Part shown: piece after piece, positions 36,399 through 49,211 of the stretch
Layout of the letters: every line of letters starts with the position of its first letter
Numbering within the stretch: the stretch's first letter is position 1
NCBI GenBank assembly: GCA_949357655.1
Contig: CASHTG010000011.1
Location: forward strand, 248,001-312,000
Direction of reading: 5' to 3'
Length of the DNA: 64,000 nucleotides
Source: Parascedosporium putredinis
Taxonomy: Eukaryota; Ascomycota; Sordariomycetes; Microascales; Microascaceae
Made by a program: the position numbers and the translations under genes
Notes under the pieces: generated by a model
Database searches by the model: none
What the model was told of the DNA's origin: nothing
Seen by the model: only the letters and a program-made list of their open reading frames with translations

Positions 36399-36683
36399 AT
36401 ACTCAGTGTTCGTGGTAGGGGTGCGTTATTGATACTACGTGAGCTTTATATTTCAAAGATACATGTACGTGCTATTCTTAGTCAGACGAGGATTGTGTAA
36501 AATCTTCGCCGATGTGCTGTGAATCCCTTGATATCCACCTCTGATCTGATTTCCCAGTGTCTGGAACATGATTCAACCTTGGCCCGTAAAGGCCCATGGC
36601 ATATGGTTAGCTTAGACTCCCTAGAAACGACTTTACGTGGGATAAAAGACATGAACACCAAGCCCACCAAAGACTCCGGAGTC
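36399..36683. other. Convergent intergenic gap
   Basis: Contains TACATGTA at 36460. It lies between the carboxylesterase and ankyrin gene 3' ends. Confidence 0.5.
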
Positions 36684-39600
36684 TCAATCACTCCCATAGC
36701 CACTACTCTCGTAAAACGACACATCGGAGTCGTGATCCTCACCGCACTGCACCGTCCTCCACTCCCGCAACACGTTAACGACCGAAGTATACCCATTCTT
36801 CTTCGCGAGCCACACGGCCCGATAATACCCATCCTCGTCATCCCCGCTCGCATTCGCCACGATCTCCAGCAAGAACTTGACGGTGTCGAGCCGGCCTCGC
36901 TCCGCCGCCGCGGCAAGAGCGGTTCGCCCGTAAAACGCGGCGCCCGGTGCGTTGACGTCGGCGCCCAGGGAGATGAGCCTGCGCGCGGTGCCAATCTGTC
37001 CCGCGCTCGCGGCAATTTGAAGCGCCGTGGCCCCGCTTCCAAGGCGGCGGGGGCGCTGACGTCGGCGCCCGCGAGCAGGAGTAGATCGATCATGTCGGAG
37101 TCGCCGACTTCCACCGCAGCTTGAAGGGCGGTGCGGGGCAGCAGGCTTCCTATAATGCCGCCTTTACCTGTGGGGGCTGGCTTGTTTACGTCGACGCCGA
37201 GGGAGACGAGGTGGCGGACGATATCGGGTCTTTTAAATTTTGCGGCCAGTTGTAGAGGCGTGCCGAGGGTCGGATCCGCGGCATGGTCGACGTCCGAGAG
37301 CTCCATCACGTCCGTCAAGCGAGTGACGAGACGTAGCGTTTTATCAGTGTGATCCTGAAGCTTTTCGGGAGACCACTCCTCCCTATCCCAGCGTCTGATA
37401 AAGGCAAACTCGAGCGCTGCGAGGAGCGATAGTTTATCTGGCCGGCATCCGGAGTCGAGGAGCGCGTCGATTATTTTCCATCTTCCTGCTACGATCGCCG
37501 GCGTCAGGGTGGAGGTGGTGAGGTTTCTGGGGTTGTTCCAGAAGGCCTTGGTGTACAAGTTGGAAAGTTGCCGGCGATGCCCTAGGGCGATGGCCCGCAA
37601 CGCTGTGGTTCTGTCGTACGGCATCATGCACACTTGGGGGTGCCGAGCTGAAGGAGCCGCTTGAACAGGGCGGTGTGGCCACATACGGCGGCACAGCCCA
37701 TGGCCGTGGCTTCCATGAGGTCCACCGGAATGCTTGGTGGCCGGTGAAGAAGAAGAGTGTCGATCGTGGCCTCCCACGTTTCGGCGGAGCCTAGCCCGGA
37801 GCAGACGGCGGCGCACACGACGGAAGAACTGTAAGACGATCCCATGCCTTGCTTCGACTGCACGAGCCAGCACAGCATGTCCCAGTTTTTGCTGGTCGCG
37901 GCTGCTTCCAGGATTCGCTGTTCGGACTGCGACCCCTCCACGAGCGTGCCCCCTGCCGCAAGAGTAATTCGACCGTCGCGCGGCTGCCGGTCCTTACCGC
38001 GGACGCCATTTCCGCGCCGGAGAGCCGAGCGCCTGCGTCGAGAAGCGGCTGCACGAGTTTGAAATTCCGAAAATTGATGCAGTTTCGCAGAGCGGTGCGG
38101 TTGCGGAAGTCGGTCTCGTTGACGTCAGCCCCGCGCGCCAGGAGCTCACGGATCAGATCTAGGTCGGGGAAGGCGGCGGCCTGGGCGAGCTCGCCTCCGT
38201 ACAGCGTCGCACCGGCGCGGATTAGGGCCAAGGCGGCACCCGTTCCCTTTTGGTTGCCGGACCACTCGGCGCCCGTGTTTCGATAGAGGGCGAGCTGCAG
38301 CGGAGACGTGCAGTGGGCCATTTCTTTGAGCAGGGTGGGCATGGCGGAGTACGGGCTGGTGAAGATGCTGCCGAGCATCTCGGCGTGGTGCTCCGTTCTT
38401 AGCGCGACTCGGGCGTCGATGCGGGACCCGCCTTCGATCAGTAGCTGCACCATGCGCTCTTCGCCGTGGGAGGCGGCGACGTGGAGGGGAGAAGGCGGCC
38501 CTTGGCCTTGAACCCGACGTTGCACCCTCTGTTGGGATCTGCGCCGAGGTCTAGGAGGATTTTGCAGATGCGACGATGTCCGTTGCGATAGCTGCACACG
38601 GTGGAAGCTAAGAGCGGGGTATAGCCTTGGGGGATATCATATTCACGTCGGCGCCAGCGTCGATAAATAAAGGAATTAGGTCGGTCCTCTTGCTCGAGGC
38701 TGCAGCCACCAACCCGCCGTGGATCAAGTCGTAGTCGACTTCCTGGCTAAAGAACGGAAGGAGATACTTCACGATTGGCACCGTCCTGCACTGCTTGACG
38801 CACGTCTTCTTGATCGTTGGTCGGTCGTTGGGCTCGCCGCCGTCATCGTCCTCGTCCAGCTCGTGGTCCCGCCACCGGCCACCCTGCGCCGCGCACGTGA
38901 GAACGGAGCCCATGCCGAAGCGGAATTCCGTGCCCAACATGACGTCGGCTCCGGCATCCACCAGGATCTTGACGTCTTCGACCGTAGAGTACTGGGCCGC
39001 CTTGTGCAGCGCCGTGCGCTCCTCCCATCGCGTGGTGAGGTCGACGACGGCGCCGTGGTGGATGAAGAGCTCGAGCATCTCCGTGTTCGCGATGCGGGAG
39101 TCCATGCTGATCTGGATGGGCCGTTCCCGGTATCCCGTCATCCAGGAGTCGACGATGGCGTCTGGGTCGGCGCCCGCATCGAGAAGGGCCTCGCACAGGT
39201 CTAGCGATAGGGTGTTGACGGCGGCGCTGAGCAGGTTTTGGACGAAGGCGCGTCCTGTCGGGTGCTCGAGGGTGCGTTCGAAGTGGCCCTTCCAGACTGC
39301 TAGGGGATTTCGATATCCCGAAACACCGTCATGATCTTGGTGTATTTGCCCTCCTCGTCAACATATGTATCGTCTTCGTCCTCTATCAGGTTATTTGATA
39401 GCTGGTACACGAAAAGCTCAATCTCCTTTTGCTTCGAGGCGGCGGCGTCGTTGCGGGCTAGGGCTTGCACCATCGCGAGGTTCTCTCCCGGGCGGCGCTC
39501 GGGAATATATTTGCTCAGTTCTTGCGCCACGCGCGCCGCGACTTGGGGTGGGCGAGAGCTTGGCTGTGCGCGGCGGATAGCATGAGGGCCCCGCTACTGG

Positions 39601-40077
39601 AAGCGCCGGTGCTGCGGTCCGCGAGACGGGACGCATGAGCCGTTATAGCTTTGGTAAAGGCATCTAGGTACTTGGTGAGCGGTAGGTAGGCCGAGTTGGG
39701 GCGGCCAAGGAAGGGGACTTTTGTGTGGGCAAGGCGAGGACAGAGGAATGTCTGGAGGTGGGGCTGTATTGGGTTACCTGTGAAGTATTGGTCCTGGAAT
39801 TGAAACCAAGGGAGCTGGGTTGGCCAGTTGATGTGAATCTCTGGTACTCTAAATGTGTTGGCCTCGGTGAAATTGATGTGGAGTGGACTGGAGGCTGGTT
39901 TGCCGCGCCAAAGTCAGCACAATGGCCATCTACCAAAGACGGGACAGAATTGGGGGAGTGGTAGCACATGCCCCGAGAGATTTCAACAAGACTGCAATCA
40001 TCATCGGTCGTGTAGTCCGACTCAGAGACATCGACGATGGTCCACCGCGAGGGTTCGGGCTCAATCAGGCTGTTCAT
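36684..40077 (-). CDS. Ankyrin-repeat protein, about eight apparent frameshifts
   Basis: About 1,130 residues, no introns evident. The N-terminus (MNSLIEPEPSRWTIVDVSES, then YLPLTKYLDAFTKAITAH) and the central part EIELFVYQLSNNLIEDEDDTY have no recognised domain. Ankyrin repeats follow, for example LSLDLCEALLDAGADPDAIV, RTALHKAAQYSTVEDVKILV-DAGADV, GYTPLLAS..ICKILLDLGADPNRG, SPLHVAASHGEERMVQLLIE, LDLIRELLARGADVNETD, GTPLQLAAKFKRPDIVRHLV, RTALQAAVEVGDSDMIDLLL, ATALQIAASAGQIGTARRLI and RTALAAAAERGRLDTVKFLL. It ends DSDVSFYESSGYGSD. Ankyrin arrays bind other proteins; in fungi they often occur in allorecognition and signalling proteins. Frame changes fall in runs at 37031, 37637, 37949, 38499, 38629, 39303, 39545 and 39719 (plus strand), each one base short. 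The repeat grammar continues across every break, which is why one gene is called. Confidence 0.8.
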
Positions 40078-41044
40078 ATTGGTTGTGGTTCATTAGCTCG
40101 GTGCCCCTTTCGGCTATGTGAGCGGGCGAGTGGGTGGGGACGGAAGCGGACACACTCGGAGTCTTGGCCGATATTGCCCGGCAAACCCGCAGGATTGGGC
40201 ATGGCGAATCAAAATAATATAGACTTTACAGTCACGACAGCCTCTCAAATACCATACGGATACCATTAAAAATCGACAGAAGGCAACGATGCTTCTTTTT
40301 GCCAGCGAGTACGTTGGGCAACATGCTCTGTTTAGCTGAACCGTCTGGAACAAGGAGAGAGCATAACCCAGCATCCCGGTCAGGGTCACGTGAGGTGCTG
40401 GTGCCTGGATAAGCGGACCGGCCTCTCGGGTCAATTTGGTCGGGGCGGGCGGAATACGAGCGAATACGACGGGAGGCCTCGATCGTGCAATTGGCAAGCT
40501 GCGTGTGTATGATATTTTGGGTCTTATTCATATCAATACCTTCTCCCACCACTCCAACCTTGCTCTATAAATATTACTTGAGTCTGTGAATCTGGCATCG
40601 GACACATGTTAACAGGGGTAAACAAGGTATTTTGTTTAGAATATATGGAGCACTCCGTTTTTCTGCTGGGCTCGATAGCTTAAACCTAGTCTCTGGGTTA
40701 TCGCGAGTCTTGACAAGTCATCTATAAAGGCAAACACTATAGTAGTCATATCATCATACCTATATATATCTTCTATAAGTATCTATAATTGTATACCTTG
40801 TAGCAATGCCATTCTTCCTTACTATTCTTCCAAGTGTAATAATGGCATCTTAGAGCGTTGAAATTACATCGGTCAGAATTATCGAGTTACACGGCTACAC
40901 ACAAGGCACAAGTCACTGATATCAAGGGCACACTACAAAGATGTCTCCTCGTGGGTAGCGTTCAGAAAAAGAAGAATAGCTCCGTTATATTTCGCACTCC
41001 CCGCAAAACCCTCTACCGTCCTACCTTTATCCAAGTGTGTGCGG
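40078..41044. other. Intergenic, AT-richer patch 40.6-40.85 kb
   Basis: No coding support. The part around 40700-40830 is rich in TATA- and TCTATA-like sequence, possibly an old RIP-altered fragment, but no repeat ends were found. Confidence 0.4.
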
Positions 41045-44000
41045 TCACTCATGACTGACCCCGTCCTCATCGGAGTCACCCTCAGAACCTTCGTCACTAC
41101 TACCATCGTTCGACTCCCCATCTTCCGACTCGCTGTCACTTGAATCTTCATCCTTCCGGGCAAAGTGGGGTATCTCGTCCTTGATTTGACCAACGTCGAG
41201 CAGCGCGACCTCTCCCTCCTGTCCCGAGGCTTTCCAGGCTGCCTCCTGAGCCTCGACGAGAGCAATGGCCCCTTCGAGAACCGGCATGCTCCACTTGATA
41301 AATGACCGCTGCACGGCCTTGGACACGTGGTAGCCGATATTGTCCGTCATGGCTTCCATTAGGAGCTGGCATCCGCCAACCTCGCCCTTGTTCATCATAG
41401 CCTCGAAAGCCTCCAGTGTGTTCTTTTGGATATCTTCGGCGGTCAGCTCCCGCGGCCGCTGTTTGTCATCGTTCCAGATATTGTACACTAGTTGTTCCGC
41501 GGCTGCATATAGCCCGTGCCCCACGGCATCGCGGCCCGTACGGCTCCAGAGTGAGAGCCAGTATTTGCCTCCGTTAGACTCTCCAATTTCCACATCTTCC
41601 TTCACGCGCCTAGTTATCTCAGCCAGCGCGGGAGAGGGCTCGATCAGCGCCATGCAGAAAGCGTGCATCCGATCGTACATGAGTTTGGGTATGTAGTGCT
41701 CGTGGTCGTAGATGACGGTGTTGATCATTTTAGGGTACATCGGTGTGGGTGGGAGCTCAGTACCCTCTGGTAGGAGGGACGAAAGCCCCCAATGTTTGAG
41801 AAAGGCCCTTGTCCACCGCGCGTTTTCCTCGATGGACCGCTCTATCATTGGAAAGATGATCCTTGTCAAAAACGTAGCGCCAAGCCGCCTCTTTGCGTCA
41901 TCCGGACTCTCTTCGTCGCTGTCACTGTCGCTGTCGCTACCGTCATCGTCGTCATCGTCGTCACTATCATCATCTTTGGTATCCAAATCAGGCAAGATAC
42001 CCCGCGCACAGTCAAAGAGTTCGTACTGGAGGCTGGTATACCCCGTCTCCGTTTCTGCCTTTTTGGGCATGTAGACGATGAGCGATTCGAATTTGTTCCA
42101 GTCGCGCTCCGTGGTTCTCTGCGTTTCGTTGATCGATCCAAGCCTTGGCAAGAGAGTCTGCTCCATGAAGGAAACCACGGACTCGTTCAAAACGCCATCC
42201 TTGGTGAAAGTAGCAACAAAGCTGCTCTTCATGCTGGGAAGGATAGCTTTCCATAGCCAGTATTCATCAGATGCTTGCATTAGGCTTAACGACATTCTGG
42301 TGACAGATGGAGCATCGAGATATTCGGCGTCTTTCGCGAGAAGGTGGCCAATATAACGGATCATCCTGATTTTGACCAGGCGATTCGCCTTTTCGCGTTC
42401 GGTGTCAGCTACTGATTCGCTCGAAGAACCTTGGACAACGGCTATTTTTGCTTGGAGACCTGCCACGAGGCCTTGAAAAAACTGCCTCGCATCTTCTGAA
42501 GACAAGACCCGGAGCAGAAGGCGCCCAAGAACGCGCGGATACACGCGACTCAGATCTGTGCAGTTGACGATGAAATCATGGACAAGACTCGTTGCTAGCT
42601 GCGGCGCGTCAGATCGGACGAGTAACCGAATTATCTCAACCAGGTACCACGCCTGGACGCTGTCCGGATCCTTTTCGGAACTGTTGTCGAGGCGTGACCA
42701 GAGACGACGCGCCAACTGCTCTAAAAGTGCGGGAGGCACAGTCAGTCGGCACTTTTTCAGCATCTTGAGTTGAAACTTGACATCCTGGGGATCTTGCGTT
42801 AGGGAGACGTCGTCGAGGTAAAACGCCGGATACCGGGGGCTCGGGGACTTTGGAAATGGACTAGAAAACGGCGTCTTCTCGCCTCCAGTCTTGGCATCGA
42901 TAGACCACATGGATACGGCGGCTAGCGGATCGCGCACTCGACAGCTGCGATCCTGGAACTGGGATACGTGGAAGCGACGGGTGATGTCGGATACAAGGGT
43001 ATACCTATTGATACGGTAAATCGAGTCCATATTCATCCCCGCGACGTTGCTGTTGGGAGACACAAGACAATCGAGCACGGTGGGGGCGCCGCCTGGTCGC
43101 TGGGGTCGAGCCGACCGGAATTCGGATGCCACTCGACCGGCTCGCCCGACTCGTCGGCGGGAGGGAATGCCAAGGGTGGGCCGCGGAAAGCCTCGTCTTT
43201 CGAGGAACTCGGCTGGCGCGTCTTGAGCCCCTTGAACACGCGTTCCCATAACGTCCATGGCGTCGGAACCTGTGGGCTGTAACCCGTGAGCCGGGTCGTC
43301 GCGTGATCCCAGGCCCTAGCTGCTCCGCTCCGGCGTACCTCTTCCGTTGCCCCCGTTTTCACGTAATACAGCAGACAGGGCCAGTAATAGTGCACGAAAG
43401 AGCCGATGGCAAACCGTGCGCCCGGGTCCTCGGGCACCGAGTTTGCTGCTATTGTTGGGTCGAGAAACACGATGCTCTCTGCTAGCCTTCCTAGATAGGG
43501 AACGGAGAGACCTGGCGTCGGTTCAACGTTGCACAAATTTTGGAACGGCAAGCCGCGAGGCCACGGAGCCGCGAGATTTGCAGCGCCCGGCTGCACCGCG
43601 GCACGATGTTTGGCCCATAGTTGGTCGCGTTTTTCCGCGAGCTCGCTCAAGAACCTCTCGCCGGTGCGGGTCAACTGCTCGACGCCGCCCTTGTGCTTAT
43701 ACAAGCCCAATGGTCCAGGACGGTACTGGTGAACCTCTGGATTGCCGCGCGAGACCTCGAGGTCCCGCGTCTCATGCCTCAACAGGATGTCCAGCGTGGG
43801 CTTTGCCACCGCGTCCCAGAGCTGATCGTCCGTTAGGTGGTGGTCGGCCTTGAGCTGGCCGAATCTCGAGAGCCGCTGCGAGGCGATGCGGCCCAGCAAG
43901 GCAGTTACTCTGAGCCATTGAGAGGGCCGGATCTCGTCCTCGTCCAAAATCACGCCGAAATCTACGGCCAGGGTTTCGAAGATGATGTTGCCGGCTAGGA

Positions 44001-46009
44001 CGGAGGACTGGATGGCCGCCACCAATGCGGACGAGGCGGTTTTGTCGCTGCCGGAGATTGACTTGCGTAAGCGGCGGAAGCCGGACGCGAGCCCCGAAGA
44101 CTTGATGGTGTTGAGGATCTGGCGGTCGGGAATGCCCGCGAGAAGGCGAATGGACTCGTCCGTCCGCAGTAACATGTGCCCGTACACGAGGGCGGCGGTG
44201 CGGGTATCGGAGCAAAATTGGGTCGTCCAGCTCAGGGTCTGGCTCAATGCGTCCAGTGATCCGGATGCCACGGAGTATGCAAGCGCCATGACGGCACCAT
44301 CGGCGCGATCCTCTGGATCTTTGCCAGCAACAGCCTTTTCTTTCCATTCTTCTGTCAACCGTGCTGCCTCTTTTAAGGCAGTGCTTCTGTAGCCCTCGTC
44401 GGGAGATTGCGCTTTTAAATGGATGAGCAAAAGACTAGGTAGGACAGCCTGGCGCGCGTTGCATTGCGGTCGGTCGAGATAGAGCAAGCTATTCCACACG
44501 TCAAAGTCGTGAATGCTAATACACCCATCCCACCAAGACAAGGCCATGAGCCGCTCAAGGAGGGGTATCGCTTCGTCACGAGGCAGTAGGTTGACAAACA
44601 CCTCGAGGGGCCAGGCTTGCCCCAGGTTGCTCAGCTTTTCGTCAACCGCCTTGGCATCCGGGCCATCCAGATCGATATCGAACTGCGACGCGTGGCGCAG
44701 TACCATCTTCAGCAGCGGCAGCCGCCTGCGCGGATTCACAGCCTTGAGCAGCCGACCCATGGTCGTCATGTCGACGGCGCCCTCGGGCGCCCTGTCCAGC
44801 AGGCCGCGCAGTATAATCTCACCCTTGCCTCCCTTGCGGCTCCCAGCATCGAACCGCTTCCAAAAGCGCGCCGCGTAGAGGACGAGGAGGCGCTCACCTT
44901 CGTCCGACTCGTAGGGAAAAGTGCCGCCCGAGCCCTTTGTGATGCCGAGAAGGCACAGGGCGATGAGACCCCACGCCTTCTCCATTTGCTGGTGGGGCCC
45001 CTGCCGGCGATCGAGCTGGCGGACAAGGGGCACGGCGATTTGGCTGACGAAGCCGGGGCGTTGCGCAGGAGCTGCGGGGGTCGGCGAGCAAGCGGGTGAG
45101 GCAGTTCATGGTGTACTCGACGCTGCGGCGCATGAGGTTCCAGTAGTTGTAGAGGCAGTCGCCGTGGAGGTAGTTTTCGGGGAAGGATTCGTCGTAGCAG
45201 TGCTCGTGGAACCCGTCGGGGTGGGCTTCGAATAGCTTGTAGAGGAGGGCGAAGGGCATCCCGCCTCCGTAGCCCCAGCCGTAGTACCAGCAGGCAAAGG
45301 TGGCGGAACAGGCGGGGGCCAGGTGGGGGTAGGTGATGATGGGACGATTATCGGGGTTTCTAGGCCTGACTACCGCAGCTACTGAGGAATTCGAGGATTC
45401 ATCCTCGTCGTTTTCGTTTTCGTCGTGCCCTTTCTTTTCTTCGTCCCCGCTCGTATTGCCGTCCTCGTCGTCGTCACCGTCATCATCATTATCATCGTCG
45501 CTTTCGTCATTTTCATAGTCGTAGTCTATGCCCGCGAGACAAACGAGAAGCTTGGTTACCTCGCGTTCGCGAACGGGACATCCCGGCGTGTAGCCTGCAT
45601 GACCAATGACCAAGCACAGGTCCTTGACGTCGACGACGCTGAGGCGAGCCATGACTTGCATGAAGCCCTCCACGCCGCCGACAAGATCCCAAAAGGCCTG
45701 GAACTTGTCATCCTTGCGAAACCATTTCCCCAAAATTCGAATGGCCGCCTTTCGGACACCGGCGGAGTGGGGGTAAGTGAGGGCGAACAAGATGGCATCG
45801 GGAGATTGGGCGATGGAGAGATATATGTGAGTAGTGGGATCAGGAGGGATATATCCTTGGTGGATAGCATCGTATAGCGCGGCTGCAACAAGCTGCAACT
45901 CGTGTTTCCCAATGAGAGAGCGGAGGTGGTCGCGGATTGGGGCGTGGACAGATGACCGAAGAACCTCGAGGTCCAGGTCGAGCGGAGGAGTCATGATGGG
46001 GATGCGCAT
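41045..46009 (-). CDS. Very large acidic protein of unknown function
   Basis: About 1,650 residues, no introns visible. The chosen start is MRIPIMTPPLDLDLEVLR; a second Met follows five codons later (45994). The N-terminal part contains helical, HEAT-like stretches (LRSLIGKHELQLVAAALYDAI, KAAIRILGKWFRKDDKFQAF) and an acidic low-complexity block (DESDDDNDDDGDDDEDG). A Trp/Tyr-rich patch follows, ACWYYGWGYGGGMPFALLYK. The middle is helical with Leu-rich repeats of unclear type. A second acidic block (DDDSDDDDDDDGSDSDSDSD) and an acidic C-terminus (SEDGESNDGSSDEGSEGD) follow. I recognise no catalytic motif, signal peptide or membrane helix. The alternation of alpha-solenoid and acidic linkers suggests a scaffold, nuclear or ribosome-biogenesis-like factor, but this is inference. 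Three frame breaks lie in G4/G5 runs at 43082, 45055 and 45076 (plus strand). Confidence 0.7.
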
Positions 46010-46946
46010 GTCTAAAGACAAGACAAGACTTTCACTGCGAAGCGATGCTCGAGTGAACTTGAAGGGTAATGCATGCACGCTTTTCTCAGTTCCACCTGCC
46101 CGGACATTCCGCTGAGCAACGAGGAGCAACCGGTCTATAAATCATGACAGGCTAGACCCCGCTCTGATAAACGATATCAAAGAACCTATTAAGTTTGCAC
46201 CTTGGAAGGATGCGACAAAGGGGCGCAATACCTTGATCTAGGCCCTTGTGTCCTAGGGTGCGCCTTGACTTATGTCCGAAGGCTCGCATATGGAACCACC
46301 ACAAATAAGCGGCGCCGACCAATCTGCATCCGCTGGTGACGCTCCATCCCTGCCGTGCGACTTTGTGTCCCGCACCGTCTCGAGTGCTTGAACAACAGCA
46401 CTTGAACACTCGATTGGTGGGAGCTCTATCAAGTGAACGAACCAATCCCGACTACTTGATGAGAGCTAAGAATGGACTCGGGGTGTCGCCAAAGACGAGA
46501 TTGGTCGGGTTCGAGCCATCTGGGAGATTGATCGCCTGAGGACGTGGATGGGTCACGAGAAGCGCGATTGAGGCCTAACACTAGGCATGAACGACGCCAG
46601 GGGTTCTTTGGCGGTTTTGGGCTTTGTTCACTTTGGGTTTCTTGCCGTGCCTGTTTGCTGATCTAGTCAGGGGCCAGAGCGGAGAGGACACGGGGGATAG
46701 ACAAAAATGTGAGAAAGCCCGCGAGACATGTCGCTATCCTTGATCGTTCAAGGGAGTAAATTGCCACGATATAAATTACATGTTATTCTTGAACACCAAA
46801 CTACCTTGGTAGATGCCAGACAAATAAAAAGTGGGAGTACCAAAAAGAGAAAATTGTAAGGTATAAAAACAATGTGTAGGTAGTCCTCCAATGCAGCTAC
46901 GTATATGCGTGCGTATTTCTGTAAAGTTCAAGACCTGCCGATTCCG
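46010..46946. other. Intergenic
   Basis: The upstream region of the large acidic-protein gene and the 3' side of the next gene. Nothing else was recognised. Confidence 0.5.
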
Positions 46947-48055
46947 CTACCGTTTCCGGTGTCGCCGATTCCGATGTTGAAGGGGTGTCGCCGTGTGCAC
47001 GTTCTCGTCGGGCCGGCTCAGGGCCACCTCGTCACCATTTGCTATCTCTAACACTTCCTCGTCTCCCGGCCCGAGCCCCTGCCTAGTGCCAAGGATCCTG
47101 GGCGCTCCGAGCTTAGGCGGTGCATCCGCGAGCCCGAGTTCCGACATGGCCCACTCGAAAACCCTGCGTGGGCGGCGCGAAGTGGCCGATATCCTGCACG
47201 TAGCGGCGCTGCTGCTCGGGCAAGCTGAGCCAGACGAACTCCCGGTTGCTGTTGATGCGTCCCTCCATGACAAAGTCGCCAATCTCCTCGGGGATCTGGA
47301 GGGCCTCGAGGATGAGAATGGGTTGATAGGCCGGGATGAGGAGGTGAAGTTTGGTGGGGCGGATGGGACGGCCTTCCTTTTGGGCACGGCGCTCCTTCTT
47401 CTCGATGCGCCGGCGCGCGGCGAGCATGAAGACGAAGGCGGTGTCGATCTGGTTGGTGTAGCCGCAAAACGCGGGGCCGATGGGCTTGTCGTGCATGATG
47501 CGGTAGAAGCCGGGGTACCAGTCGTTGTCCGGGTGGTAGACGAAGAACCAGTGGTCCTGGTTGGGGTCGAGCGAGGTCTGCGTGACGCGCTCGCTAATCA
47601 TGTCGTAGACGTACTGGGGAAATCGCGCTGGGCGATGAGCGCCGTCTGGGCGGCGAGGCTGCCCGCCATGTCCTTGAGACGACCGTCGATGAGGCGCACG
47701 GCGCTGAGGCCCTGGTAGGCGAGCACGATGTTGACGCCGATGCCGGCCGCGGACGCGATGGAGCTAAAGGAGGCGAAGATCTTGGCCGAGTCGGCAAAGG
47801 ACTTGCCGACGATTTGCATCGAGGGCACGAACTGGATGGCCTTGGCGGCCACGTCGGAAATCTTGGAGACGAGGTCTTCGACGTCGTCGACCGTCTTGGT
47901 GATGTCGCCGATCGCGCGCTTCATGTCGCAGGTTTCGAGGCCGCCCTGGATCGTGCGCACGAGCGGCTCGCATTCGCTGGCGTACTTGACGGCGGCCTTG
48001 ATGGCTTTTCTCGCGCCTTCTTGTCGCCGGCGACCCATCTTAATACGGTGGTCAT
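46947..48055 (-). CDS. Unknown fungal protein with N-terminal helices and a Gly/Ala-rich hydrophobic helix
   Basis: About 370 residues. The start MTTVLRWVAGDKKARE at 48055 is preferred over an inner MGRRRQEG because it reads into KAIKAAVKYASECEPLV once one base is allowed in the A4 run (48006-48009 on plus). Next come helices DITKTVDDVEDLVSKISDVA and a hydrophobic, Gly/Ala-rich segment FASFSSIASAAGIGVNIVLA. A mixed domain with HWFFVYHPDNDWYPGFYRIM, IGPAFCGYTNQIDTAFVFML, KLHLLIPAYQPILILEAL and EFVWLSLPEQQRRYV follows, then a low-complexity C-terminus ending RNRRHRKR. I think I have seen the WFFVYHPD..IPAYQP block in uncharacterised mould proteins, but I cannot name the family or its function. 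Frame breaks are at 47616-47619 (G4, plus) and around 47160-47180, where two one-base losses would be needed. Confidence 0.6.
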
Positions 48056-49211
48056 GGTGCTGTGAGGGGTGTGGATGGGGGGGTTGGCGTCGAGGCCGGG
48101 TTTGGGGTTGGAGCTTTTGCGGCGGGCGGTGTGGTGGGTTTCTTTTTGGTTCGTGAGGGCGGTTGTTTTCGTTGTCCTGGCGAGAGGGTGAAGGGTGAAG
48201 CTGGGAGGTGATTCTCTTGAGGATTTTATCGTTTGTGCCAGACGTTGCCAGGACAATTATTTGACTGTGAGACGTGGGTGGTTCTCCTGGGTTGGGCCGT
48301 CATGGGGGATGAATCGGGTCCTTGACCGCCTCGCGATCACCAGTCCAGTCGTTCGCCGGCGCGTTCGTTTGGTACAGGGCGAATGGTATTGGCTGGCGGA
48401 CAAGCAACGACGAGACGTCCTCCGTCGGGTCCAGTCGGTCCTTGACCCAAAAGCGGGGCGTGTCCCTTTGATATCAATTGATTGCATTGTTGAAATGGCG
48501 GTCGAGGAGGACATGTCCATGGTGCAGTTGACCAAGCCCGCAGGCCAGGAGATGGTCCTTTTCATAATAAGGTTTTTGATAATCAAGCAAATTTCATCGA
48601 CTGCACGGGGTCCATGGGACATGTAAATCCCCAACGTTAATTGTGTAAGTGCTGGTCTGGCGCTTGGTAAAAATACCACCCAGCCACTGGTTCGTTCAAC
48701 GCAGCAATTGAACATTGAATCGACTAAATGAATTTGAAGTCTCCATGTCTTAACTACGCCCGTCTCGAAACGACGGATATTGCGGGCCAGACCCTAATGA
48801 AGGTTTTCGGCGCAGTCGAAGATAGAGAAGAAGATGACCTAAAATTCAATTTGAAGACCTTATTCATTATGGGCGCGTTCTACCGTGTTTTCCCGCTGGC
48901 AAGGCCTCGGTCTCATGAATTGAACCGCGCTCCGGCCAAGCCAAGCCTTGGGTGCATCGCCAAGAATGGGGTTTGCAATACTACAGGAGGGGAGACTAGA
49001 GTTGCTAGGGATAAGACTCGGCCCATGATTCCTCCAGGGATACGGTTGGTTGGCGCATCTCTGCAAATAGACAAACATCCTTCTTCCCTTGAGATACTTT
49101 TTTCCCCACACGACGAGAGAACCACCCAACCCTCTTTCACCAAAGAAAGACGTGGAGAGAAGAGCAGAAGAACAAAATCGTGTAAACCGACACCGAACCC
49201 GCGATTCCGAG
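48056..49211. other. Intergenic between divergent genes
   Basis: A 188-codon plus frame (48728-49294) runs through it, but it has no motif, changes composition midway and ends inside the next gene's signal peptide. It is not called. Confidence 0.45.

Noticed and set aside
40700..40850. Second transposon in the AT-rich patch
   Set aside because: No inverted or direct terminal repeats could be found.
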